A stretch of DNA of 42,955 nucleotides from Calditrichia bacterium (GTDB taxonomy: Bacteria; Calditrichota; Calditrichia; Calditrichales; Calditrichaceae), in the NCBI GenBank assembly GCA_026983775.1, contig JALSTK010000129.1:1-42955 (forward strand), in the 5' to 3' direction. The position numbers and the translations under genes are program-made. The first letter of the stretch is position 1. Each line of letters starts with the position of its first letter. Shown here piece after piece: positions 1 through 6,637 of the stretch. Under the pieces are notes generated by a model. It did no database searches, was not told where the DNA came from, and was given only the letters and a program-made list of their open reading frames with translations.

Positions 1-9
1 GAGCATATT

Positions 10-924
10 ATGTTGAACCCGAGAAAATACATCGCTTTATTGTTTCTGTTTCTCATGCTTGGACAAAACCTTTCTGCTGCGGATGGATCGTGCGGAATGT
101 CCTTCTTGAAATTGGATGTGGATAGCCGGGCTGCGGCCTTAGGAGGTGCCTATTCCGCCATGAGTAATGATGCCGGTGCCGCCTTCTGGAATCCGGCAGG
201 GCTGGCCGAAAATAATCGGCGTAATTTGCTGGTAATGCATAATATCTGGATTCAGGATATTTCTCAGGAATTTGCCGCTCTGCAATTTAATTTCGGACGG
301 AATCACTTTGCCCTGGCCGTCAATTTTTTCAATATCCCCGGCATAGAAATCAGAGACAGTCAACCCTCGGACCAGCCGCTGGGTACGGTTAGTGCGATGA
401 ATCTTTCCGGAGGAATCAGTTATGCCCGTGCCTTATCGGCTACCTGGTCGGTGGGGATTACCGCAAAATACTTGTATGAAAAATACTATTTACACGGCGC
501 TTCCGGCTGGGCAGTGGATATAGGGATACTGGGAAAAGAACTCATCCCCCGTTTGACCCTGGCTGCCGCCGTCCAGAATATAGGTGAAATGAATAAGCTT
601 GCGGACGAACGCACCACCCTGCCTGTATTGGCTCGTCTGGGATTCAAATATTCGGTACCTTTCCGGTTAAACGGACACACACCGCTTCTATTGGGCGAGG
701 TTCGATCGATTCGTGGTACCGGAATGCAATACCGAATAGGTACGGAATGGCCGATTATTGCCCATTTGCCTTTACGCCTGGGTATGCAAATTAATTCGGA
801 GAAAATTCGGTTTACTTTCGGCTTTGGGGTTAATTTTCGGCAATATCATTTTGACTATGCCTATGTTCCTCTGGGCGATTATCTGGGAAGCAGCCATCGT
901 TTAACTTTTGGAATGTATTTTTAG
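10..924 (+). CDS. PorV/PorQ-like outer-membrane beta-barrel protein
   Basis: Predicted outer-membrane protein of 304 residues. A signal peptide (basic MLNPRK, then a hydrophobic stretch to about residue 23) is followed by the hallmark of the PorV/PorQ/UPF0164 group: SRAAALGGAYSAM and then AAFWNPAGLA at residues 40-65. The rest alternates aromatic and polar residues as in beta-strands, and it ends in a terminal Phe (GMYF), typical of BamA-inserted barrels. In Bacteroidota, PorV works with type IX secretion, but many FCB bacteria carry paralogues without a proven secretion role and no other type IX gene is visible here. The gene begins nine bases into the window, so an upstream operon partner cannot be excluded. 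Family assignment is good; function is inferred only. Confidence 0.8.
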   Translation: MLNPRKYIALLFLFLMLGQNLSAADGSCGMSFLKLDVDSRAAALGGAYSAMSNDAGAAFWNPAGLAENNRRNLLVMHNIWIQDISQEFAALQFNFGRNHFALAVNFFNIPGIEIRDSQPSDQPLGTVSAMNLSGGISYARALSATWSVGITAKYLYEKYYLHGASGWAVDIGILGKELIPRLTLAAAVQNIGEMNKLADERTTLPVLARLGFKYSVPFRLNGHTPLLLGEVRSIRGTGMQYRIGTEWPIIAHLPLRLGMQINSEKIRFTFGFGVNFRQYHFDYAYVPLGDYLGSSHRLTFGMYF

Positions 925-971
925 CCGTCCGGTTTTTGTTATAATGGATCACAACGGTCCGAAGTCAATTT

Positions 972-1347
972 ATTTTAATGGCTCTACCGGGGTTCTTGTG
1001 AAGTCGTATATTAAATAAAGACTGACAATATGATTTTACTGCTTCGTTCATTTTGCATTTAATAATAAAAGTATCCGAAGGATACGAACATGAGTAGCCA
1101 CAGGCTTGACCTGTGGTAAAGCGGAAAAAGCGAGCGCGACGCTGAAGGCGTCGAATGTGGAACACAGAGCGTTTTAACGAAATAGGAGAACCTATACATT
1201 GAAAGGCCTGGTTTATTTTAACCCTATTCGGTTACATCTTGCCCACAGGCCGGAGGCTGACGGGTGCGGCTACTCATATTACATCACTTTGTGATGATTT
1301 AAGGATGCGTCGTTTAACCACAAAAAACCCGGTAGAGCCATTTTAAG
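972..1347. mobile_element. MITE-like element with terminal inverted repeats and target duplication
   Basis: A 360-bp non-coding element (980-1339) is bounded by inverted repeats. The first 12 bases (GGCTCTACCGGG) are identical at both ends, and 19 of 21 match overall (980-1000 against 1319-1339). The flanks 972-979 (ATTTTAAT) and 1340-1347 (ATTTTAAG) agree at 7 of 8 bases, as a target duplication would. There is no transposase ORF. Ends starting GGCTCT with 8-bp duplications recall the ISL3 family, but that assignment is only a guess. The element lies between the PorV-like gene and tRNA-Gln. Confidence 0.7.
1071..1296. repeat. Hairpin-rich core of the MITE-like element
   Basis: Four perfect small hairpins lie in this stretch: GTATCC/GGATAC (1071-1076 with 1080-1085), CCACAGG/CCTGTGG (1098-1104 with 1110-1116), CGACGC/GCGTCG (1137-1142 with 1148-1153) and CATCAC/GTGATG (1282-1287 with 1291-1296). 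A longer-range pair, ATGAGTAGCC (1090-1099) with GGCTACTCAT (1268-1277), encloses the middle two. The CCACAGG and CGACGC hairpins with short loops resemble REP-type palindromes mobilised by IS200-like (RAYT) transposases. That resemblance is from memory, not from a search. Confidence 0.6.
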
Positions 1348-1622
1348 GAAATACCAAACTATAGTAAGATGGATTTTTTTTCTATACTTAAAGGTAACAG
1401 TTATCAAACCGCTATTTCACTCCAATTTTAGCGGGCCAAATGGATCCGGGCTCGTTGTGATCGTCATAAACCGTAAATAGCAAAAGTTATTTCGGACTTT
1501 TCCGTAAGTGATTCCTCGGGATGCCCGCTGGTTTTCGAGTGTTCCTGTCTAAGAGATTCCCGGTAAATCAATTTTGTGTGTAGAATAGATGGGATAATTG
1601 CTGATTCACCCCCCTCTAAATC
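1348..1622. other. Gene-free stretch between the MITE and tRNA-Gln
   Basis: I see no convincing gene here. The only minus-strand reading frame (about 63 codons, 1464-1655) has no recognisable domain and runs across the tRNA promoter, so it is not called. An AT-rich run of eight T residues near 1373-1380 has no hairpin before it. Confidence 0.5.
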
Positions 1623-1651
1623 TTGACTTATAATTTGGAAGATGTTATATT
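1623..1651 (+). promoter_or_regulatory. Sigma-70-type promoter for tRNA-Gln
   Basis: TTGACT at 1623-1628 and TATATT at 1646-1651 are separated by 17 bases. This is near-consensus and lies about 25 bases ahead of the tRNA. Transcription probably starts near 1658 and may run on into rplY, since no terminator separates them. Confidence 0.6.
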
Positions 1652-1676
1652 TCAAATCTCTTGAAAATGAGAGTAC

Positions 1677-1748
1677 TGGGGTGTAGCCAAGTGGTAAGGC
1701 AGCGGGTTTTGGTCCCGCGATGCGTAGGTTCGAATCCTGCCACCCCAG
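1677..1748 (+). tRNA. tRNA-Gln (anticodon TTG)
   Basis: The acceptor stem TGGGGTG (1677-1683) pairs with CACCCCA (1741-1747), followed by discriminator base G1748. The anticodon stem GCGGG/CCCGC encloses the loop TTTTGGT, with anticodon TTG at 1709-1711. The T-loop GGTTCGAATCC is standard. The UGGGGU start is characteristic of bacterial tRNA-Gln. The 3' CCA is not encoded (CTA follows), so a CCA-adding enzyme is needed. Confidence 0.96.
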
Positions 1749-1811
1749 CTAATTATAAGAACATCAAGGCAAGCGAATCATTGCCTTTTAAACTGTAAAT
1801 AGGAGTTATCA

Positions 1812-2456
1812 ATGTCCGAAGCGAAGTTGGTTGCGGAATTACGCGAAGATCACGGTAAAGCTTCTGCGCGGCGTGTCCGCAGGGCGGGGCGGGTTCCCGC
1901 TATTTTGTATGGCGAAGTGAAAGATCCGCTGGCTCTTTCCGTGGATGCTCATGCCCTGGAAATGTTAATGAAAAAGACCTTCTCTACGATTGATATAGAA
2001 GTTGGTTCCAAAAGTCATCAAGTCATTGTACGCGACATTCAGCGGCATCCTGTGAATGATTCCTTTATGCATATAGATTTTATGCAGGTTAAAAAGGGTC
2101 ATAAAATTTCCATGATGGTTGATGTCCGTTTTGAGGGAAAACCGAAGGGCATCAAAGAAGGCGGTATTCTGGATGCTATCAAGCATGAGGTGGAGATTTC
2201 CGTTTTACCCAAGGATATTCCCGGAGAGATTGTGGTTAATATAGATGATCTTGGTATCGGCGAAGCGCTGCGTGTAAAAGATATTAAGGCGGAAAATTTC
2301 GAGCTTCTCGATGATCCGGAAGATGTATTGGTTCGTGTCGAAGTACCGCGTATTGAAACGGAAGAAGAAACGACCGAAGAGATACTGGAAGAAGAAGCTG
2401 CCGAACCGGAAGTTATTACGGCACGGGAAAAGGAAGAATCCGAAGATCAGGATTGA
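1812..2456 (+). CDS. rplY: Large ribosomal subunit protein bL25 (CTC/TL5 form)
   Basis: Binds 5S rRNA in the large ribosomal subunit. The 214 residues make this the long CTC/TL5 form. The N-terminal 5S-binding domain covers about residues 1-90 (RRVRRAGRVPAILYG is diagnostic), the TL5 C-terminal beta domain about 95-180, and a strongly acidic tail about 180-214. A good ribosome binding site (AGGAG) lies 7 bases before the ATG. The gene is followed within 8 bases by pth, the usual rplY-pth pairing in many bacteria, and is probably co-transcribed with it. Nothing is unusual beyond the long acidic tail. Confidence 0.95.
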   Translation: MSEAKLVAELREDHGKASARRVRRAGRVPAILYGEVKDPLALSVDAHALEMLMKKTFSTIDIEVGSKSHQVIVRDIQRHPVNDSFMHIDFMQVKKGHKISMMVDVRFEGKPKGIKEGGILDAIKHEVEISVLPKDIPGEIVVNIDDLGIGEALRVKDIKAENFELLDDPEDVLVRVEVPRIETEEETTEEILEEEAAEPEVITAREKEESEDQD

Positions 2457-2464
2457 CCTTTCGG

Positions 2465-3043
2465 ATGCATGTCTTTTTTGGGTTGGGAAACCCCGGTGCT
2501 CGTTATCGACGCACGCGTCACAATGCAGGTTTACTTGTATTAGAGTATCTTGAAGTTACCTTTAATATCCCCTTTCGCCCGGGCAAAGGGGATTATTATT
2601 TTGGCTGGCATAAAATTTTTGATGAGCAGGTATTGTTGATCAAGCCCGTAACTTTCATGAATAACAGCGGTCTGGCCGTGGCTCAGGTAGTAGACCAATA
2701 TGAGTTGGACCTGGAGCGGATTATGGTTATTCATGATGATTTTCATTTACCGTTCGGTACCTTACGTTTCCGGGCCAAAGGAAGTGCCGGCGGACATAAT
2801 GGGATAAAATCGATCATCTATCATTTGCAGTCGGAAGCATTTCCGCGTCTGAAAATAGGGATAGGTGAACCCCTGGATAATTCAATTGATTATGTCTTGT
2901 CAGATTTCAGTGCATCTGAACAGAAATACTTGTCGAAGATATGTGAATATGCCTATGTGGGATTGAAAACCTGGGTTCAGTCTGGCATCGAAGAGGCGAT
3001 GAATCGTTTCAACGGACCGGTTATAGATACAGGTATTAACTAA
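2465..3043 (+). CDS. pth: Peptidyl-tRNA hydrolase
   Basis: Releases tRNA from peptidyl-tRNA that drops off the ribosome (cytoplasmic). All catalytic elements are present, counted from this start: GLGNPG with Asn9, RHNAG with His19, HDDFHLPFG with Asp92, and GSAGGHNG with Asn112. They correspond to the Asn10, His20, Asp93 and Asn114 of the E. coli enzyme. A longer frame opens at a TTG (2453) overlapping the rplY stop. I prefer the ATG at 2465 because it puts the GLGNPG motif at the usual distance from the N-terminus. The protein is about 192 residues, normal for the family. It lies between rplY and the pyrophosphatase gene. Confidence 0.95.
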   Translation: MHVFFGLGNPGARYRRTRHNAGLLVLEYLEVTFNIPFRPGKGDYYFGWHKIFDEQVLLIKPVTFMNNSGLAVAQVVDQYELDLERIMVIHDDFHLPFGTLRFRAKGSAGGHNGIKSIIYHLQSEAFPRLKIGIGEPLDNSIDYVLSDFSASEQKYLSKICEYAYVGLKTWVQSGIEEAMNRFNGPVIDTGIN

Positions 3044-3061
3044 TTAAAAAGGGAATGGAAG

Positions 3062-5116
3062 ATGAGTTACAGTGTATTTTGGTTTATTCTGACAAGCGGT
3101 GTTTTGGCACTGCTCTATGCGTTGTGGCGCAGTAAATGGATTTCGAAACAGCATCCCGGTAATGAAAAAATGCAGGAAATCGGACGAGCTGTACGGGAAG
3201 GCGCAATGGCTTTTTTATCCAGAGAATATAAGGTTCTGGCCATCTTTGTTGTTTCTGTTGCCCTTCTTCTCATGTGGGGGAACTGGTCGCAGGGAACCAC
3301 CTTGGTTGCTCTTTCATTTTTAGTGGGAGCGACCTGTAGCGCTCTGGCCGGTTTTTTTGGAATGCGCGTAGCAACCCTGGCCAATCATCGTACAACCCAG
3401 GCAGCTCGCAGCAGCTTAAATGACGCCTTAATTGTAGCCTTCAACGGCGGCTCCGTAATGGGGATGAGTGTAGTAGGCCTCGGTGTTTTGGGTATCACCA
3501 TTCTGTTCTGGGCTTATGGCGGATTAAATCAGGATGTAGATCTGCACTATGTGGTAACGATTATTTCCGGTTTTGCCATGGGGGCTTCCTCGATTGCTCT
3601 GTTTGCCCGTGTCGGCGGTGGGATCTATACCAAAGCGGCGGATGTCGGCGCAGACCTGGTCGGTAAGGTGGAGGCGGGTATCCCTGAAGATGATCCCCGA
3701 AATCCGGCAACTATTGCCGATAATGTAGGCGATAATGTGGGTGATGTGGCCGGTATGGGCGCCGATTTATTCGAATCCTATGTAGGTTCTATCATCGGGG
3801 CCATGGTTTTAGGTGCGGCCGCACATGCCGCTAACCTGGTTTCCCTTCCTCTTATTCTGGCCGGCACCGGAATTATTGTTTCTATTATCGGCACCTTTTT
3901 TGTGCGTACCAAAGAAGGGGGTAATCCGCAAGCTGCATTAAATATCGGCACCTTTGGGGCCGGTGGTCTGATGGTTGTACTCAGTTATTTCATAATAAAT
4001 TATTTTGTAAAAAGTGATGTGATGTTATCCGGTAAGAGTGTCAATGCCCTGGATATATTTTTGGCAACGATTGCCGGTTTAATTGCCGGAATCGTCATTG
4101 GCCTGTTAACCGAATACTATACATCGGAATCGCGTAAACCGGTTCATAGAATTGCTAAAGCGAGCGAAACCGGTCCGGCGACCAATATCATTTCCGGGTT
4201 GGCTAACGGGATGTATTCCACAGCCTGGCCGGTTACTATGATTGCCCTTGCTATTCTGGTAGCTTATTATTTTGCCGGATTATATGGAATCGCTATTGCT
4301 GCTCTGGGTATGCTGTCCACCACAGGTATTCAACTGGCGGTCGATGCTTACGGTCCCATAGCCGATAATGCGGGTGGGGCAGCCGAAATGGCCCAGCTAC
4401 CGCCCGAAGTTCGCCAGCGTACGGATAAATTAGATGCGGTGGGCAATACGACAGCGGCTATTGGCAAAGGATTTGCCATCGGTTCCGCCGCATTAACCGC
4501 TTTGGCATTGTTTGCCGCTTACAGGGAAACGGTAGCGGTTAGCCTTGGTATCCCGAAATTGGTTTTGGATATCAATAATCCGCGGGTAATGGCCGGCCTT
4601 CTATTAGGCGGTGTTCTGCCTTTTATTTTTTCTTCTTTTGCTATGAAGGCGGTCGGTGAGGCAGCCTTTGACATGATCGAAGAAGTTCGCCGGCAATTTC
4701 GTGAAATCAAGGGATTACTGGAAGGAACAGCCCGGGCCGATTATGCACGGTGTGTGGATATTGCAACGGCTGCAGCCATTAAACGCATGATTGCTCCCGG
4801 TCTTTTAGCTATTTTAACGCCGGTCTTTTTCGGACTTATTTTAAGAATGCCGGAAATGTTGGGTGGCGTTCTGGCCGGTGTTACCGTCTCCGGCGTATTG
4901 CTGGCTATCTTTATGGCCAATGCCGGCGGTTCCTGGGATAATGCCAAAAAATATATTGAGAGCGGTAACCTTGGCGGTAAAGGCTCCGATACCCATAAAG
5001 CTGCCGTCGTTGGGGATACGGTTGGGGATCCTTTTAAAGATACGGCCGGCCCCTCGTTGAATATTTTGATCAAATTAATTTCAGTGGTTTCTCTGGTTAT
5101 TGCGCCACTGATTTAA
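3062..5116 (+). CDS. hppA: Membrane-bound ion-pumping pyrophosphatase, K+-dependent type
   Basis: Couples pyrophosphate hydrolysis to export of H+ and/or Na+ across the inner membrane. The 684 residues match the family, with about 15-16 hydrophobic segments. The substrate-binding signature [20 protein letters not shown] lies near residue 190-210, followed by [20 protein letters not shown], with a C-terminal [15 protein letters not shown]. The stretch [10 protein letters not shown] carries Ala, not Lys, at the position that decides potassium dependence, so the K+-stimulated class is expected. This class contains both Na+ and H+ pumps, and the ion cannot be read from the motifs given here. It follows pth by 18 bases and may be in the same transcript. 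Confidence 0.95.
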   Translation: MSYSVFWFILTSGVLALLYALWRSKWISKQHPGNEKMQEIGRAVREGAMAFLSREYKVLAIFVVSVALLLMWGNWSQGTTLVALSFLVGATCSALAGFFGMRVATLANHRTTQAARSSLNDALIVAFNGGSVMGMSVVGLGVLGITILFWAYGGLNQDVDLHYVVTIISGFAMGASSIALFARVGGGIYTKAADVGADLVGKVEAGIPEDDPRNPATIADNVGDNVGDVAGMGADLFESYVGSIIGAMVLGAAAHAANLVSLPLILAGTGIIVSIIGTFFVRTKEGGNPQAALNIGTFGAGGLMVVLSYFIINYFVKSDVMLSGKSVNALDIFLATIAGLIAGIVIGLLTEYYTSESRKPVHRIAKASETGPATNIISGLANGMYSTAWPVTMIALAILVAYYFAGLYGIAIAALGMLSTTGIQLAVDAYGPIADNAGGAAEMAQLPPEVRQRTDKLDAVGNTTAAIGKGFAIGSAALTALALFAAYRETVAVSLGIPKLVLDINNPRVMAGLLLGGVLPFIFSSFAMKAVGEAAFDMIEEVRRQFREIKGLLEGTARADYARCVDIATAAAIKRMIAPGLLAILTPVFFGLILRMPEMLGGVLAGVTVSGVLLAIFMANAGGSWDNAKKYIESGNLGGKGSDTHKAAVVGDTVGDPFKDTAGPSLNILIKLISVVSLVIAPLI

Positions 5117-5167
5117 ATAGATGCGTTAAACGGTAAGTGTAAAATAATTAAATTAACTAAACATCCT

Positions 5168-5190
5168 ATCCCACCGGAAAACGGTGGGAT
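5168..5190 (+). promoter_or_regulatory. Hairpin in rpsF 5' leader (possible S6:S18 autoregulatory site)
   Basis: A perfect 9-bp stem, ATCCCACCG (5168-5176) with CGGTGGGAT (5182-5190), closes a GAAAA loop. It ends about 22 bases before the rpsF start and about 13 before its AGGAGG. No T-tract follows, so it is not an ordinary terminator for hppA. S6:S18 complexes are known to bind a leader element containing a CCG box in other bacteria. The CCG here is at the top of the stem, so the assignment is tentative. Confidence 0.4.
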
Positions 5191-5212
5191 CGTAAAGACC
5201 GAAGGAGGTTCA

Positions 5213-5653
5213 ATGTCTATTTACGAATCTATTATCATCCTGGACAGTTTGCTATCGCCTAAAGAGATCGATACGGCGGTGGAACGGTTCAGCGCCATTA
5301 TTACCGAACATGGCGGAACGATTCGCAAAGTGGATAAGTGGGGCAAGAAACGCCTTGCCTACGAAATCCAGAAAAAACAATATGGCTTTTATGTGGCCAT
5401 CGAGTTTGAAAGTTCGGGAAATATCCCCCATGAATTGGAGAAAGATTATAATTACAATGACAAGGTTCTGCGTTATCTTACCTATCGCTATGATAAGCAT
5501 AAACTGAGAGCCATGGCCAAGGCCGAACAGGAAGCCCGGCAAACGGAGACACCGGCCCCCGTGGCCGAAAAACCGGCAGAGGCGAAACCTGAAGTGGAAC
5601 CGGCTCCTGAAGAAGCCGTGACCGATACGGAGAACAGCGAAGAAAAAGAATAA
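5213..5653 (+). CDS. rpsF: Small ribosomal subunit protein bS6
   Basis: Small-subunit protein that pairs with S18 on the 30S platform. Residues 1-98 form the S6 fold: YESIIILDSLLS at the start, then a GGTIRKVDKWGKKRLAYEI core. From about residue 105 a Pro/Ala/Glu-rich acidic tail extends the protein to 146 residues, longer than the roughly 95-135 typical. A strong binding site (AAGGAGG) precedes the ATG. It sits 19 bases before rpsR. Many bacteria have ssb between rpsF and rpsR, but here there is none. The tail is low complexity and probably disordered. Confidence 0.95.
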   Translation: MSIYESIIILDSLLSPKEIDTAVERFSAIITEHGGTIRKVDKWGKKRLAYEIQKKQYGFYVAIEFESSGNIPHELEKDYNYNDKVLRYLTYRYDKHKLRAMAKAEQEARQTETPAPVAEKPAEAKPEVEPAPEEAVTDTENSEEKE

Positions 5654-5671
5654 GAATAAGGGGATATCAGT

Positions 5672-5899
5672 ATGTTGAGAATGAGAAGAAAAAGAGTTTG
5701 TCTCTTTTGTCAGGGAGACATTGACTATATCGATTTCAAAGATGAGCGTAAACTTTTTAGGTATATGACCGAACAAGGTAAAATCATTCCGAGACACACT
5801 TCCGGAACATGCGCCAAGCATCAACGCCAGTTAGCCCAGGCAATTAAGCGGGCCCGTCACCTGGCTTTAATCCCGTTTGTAACCGATTTTACCCGTTAA
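5672..5899 (+). CDS. rpsR: Small ribosomal subunit protein bS18
   Basis: Small-subunit protein, partner of S6. The 75 residues show the family core: IDYIDFKD, then [19 protein letters not shown], then [18 protein letters not shown] near the N-terminus together with the later Cys-Ala-Lys-His suggests the zinc-binding (Cys-rich) variant of S18. AAGGGG lies ahead of the ATG. The gene is directly behind rpsF and 120 bases before rplI, forming the usual rpsF-rpsR-rplI unit minus ssb. Confidence 0.95.
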   Translation: MLRMRRKRVCLFCQGDIDYIDFKDERKLFRYMTEQGKIIPRHTSGTCAKHQRQLAQAIKRARHLALIPFVTDFTR

Positions 5900-6020
5900 C
5901 CGTACCTTATTCCGCTCTTTAAATGATTTGCGGCATAAGTTTTATAAAGAAATGGGTGGATTCCCCCAACCCGGAATTGACCTTTTCTATACGAGTTAAA
6001 GAAATAAAAGGTGAGTATCA

Positions 6021-6464
6021 ATGGAAATAATATTGCGTCAAGATATGGAGAGCCTGGGCAAGGCCGGCGAAACAGTCAAAGTAAAAGACGGCTATGCCAG
6101 GAATTTTTTAATTCCGAAGGGCATTGCCTATATAGCGAACGAAGCAAACAAAAAGCGTTTTACCAGTGAGATGGAAAAGCTGAGTATGCGTGCCGAGCGC
6201 GAGCGAAAAAATGCGGAAGTGTTGGCTGAAAAATTGTCAAAAGTATCCTGTACGATTCCTGTTCAGGTTGGTGAGGAAGATAAACTGTTCGGATCCGTTA
6301 CCTCGCAGAGTATCGCCGAATCATTAGCAAATCAGGATATTCAAATAGACAAACGTAAAATTTTGCTGGATGAACCGATCAAATCACTCGGCATCTACTC
6401 CGTACCCATTAAATTGCATCCTGAAGTGGAAGCAACCGTTAAGGTATGGGTAGTTAAAGAATAA
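6021..6464 (+). CDS. rplI: Large ribosomal subunit protein bL9
   Basis: Large-subunit protein with two globular domains joined by a long helix. The N-terminal domain is diagnostic: LRQDMESLGKAGETVKVKDG followed by YARNFLIPKGIA. The connecting helix is about residues 40-75, and the C-terminal 23S-binding domain (GSVTSQSIAE, then KSLGIYSVPIKLHPEVEA) ends at 147 residues, the normal length. It is the last gene of the ribosomal block and a terminator follows at once. AAAGGTGAG precedes the ATG. Confidence 0.96.
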   Translation: MEIILRQDMESLGKAGETVKVKDGYARNFLIPKGIAYIANEANKKRFTSEMEKLSMRAERERKNAEVLAEKLSKVSCTIPVQVGEEDKLFGSVTSQSIAESLANQDIQIDKRKILLDEPIKSLGIYSVPIKLHPEVEATVKVWVVKE

Positions 6465-6469
6465 AAAAC

Positions 6470-6493
6470 GGCGGGTTTTCCCCGCCTTTTTTT
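6470..6493 (+). terminator. Rho-independent terminator after rplI
   Basis: GGCGGG (6470-6475) pairs with CCCGCC (6481-6486) around a 5-base loop, directly followed by seven T residues. It begins 5 bases after the rplI stop. Confidence 0.9.
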
Positions 6494-6637
6494 GTTTTAT
6501 AAAGAAAAGTTATTTTGTTGTATAGTTTTCAACTTAGAATTTTATTACCTTCTGTCATAGCGTTTTCGCCAAACCTTTCGGCGATTTGTTCTAAATGTAC
6601 CTGTGTATCAAATTAGTGTCTCAGACGAGTGAGGATA

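Noticed and set aside
1464-1655. Minus-strand reading frame of 63 codons
   Set aside because: No domain, no clear ribosome site, and it overlaps the promoter of tRNA-Gln.
5252-5824. Minus-strand frame of 190 codons opposite rpsF and rpsR
   Set aside because: It is the antisense shadow of two certain ribosomal protein genes, with low-complexity Phe/Leu content.
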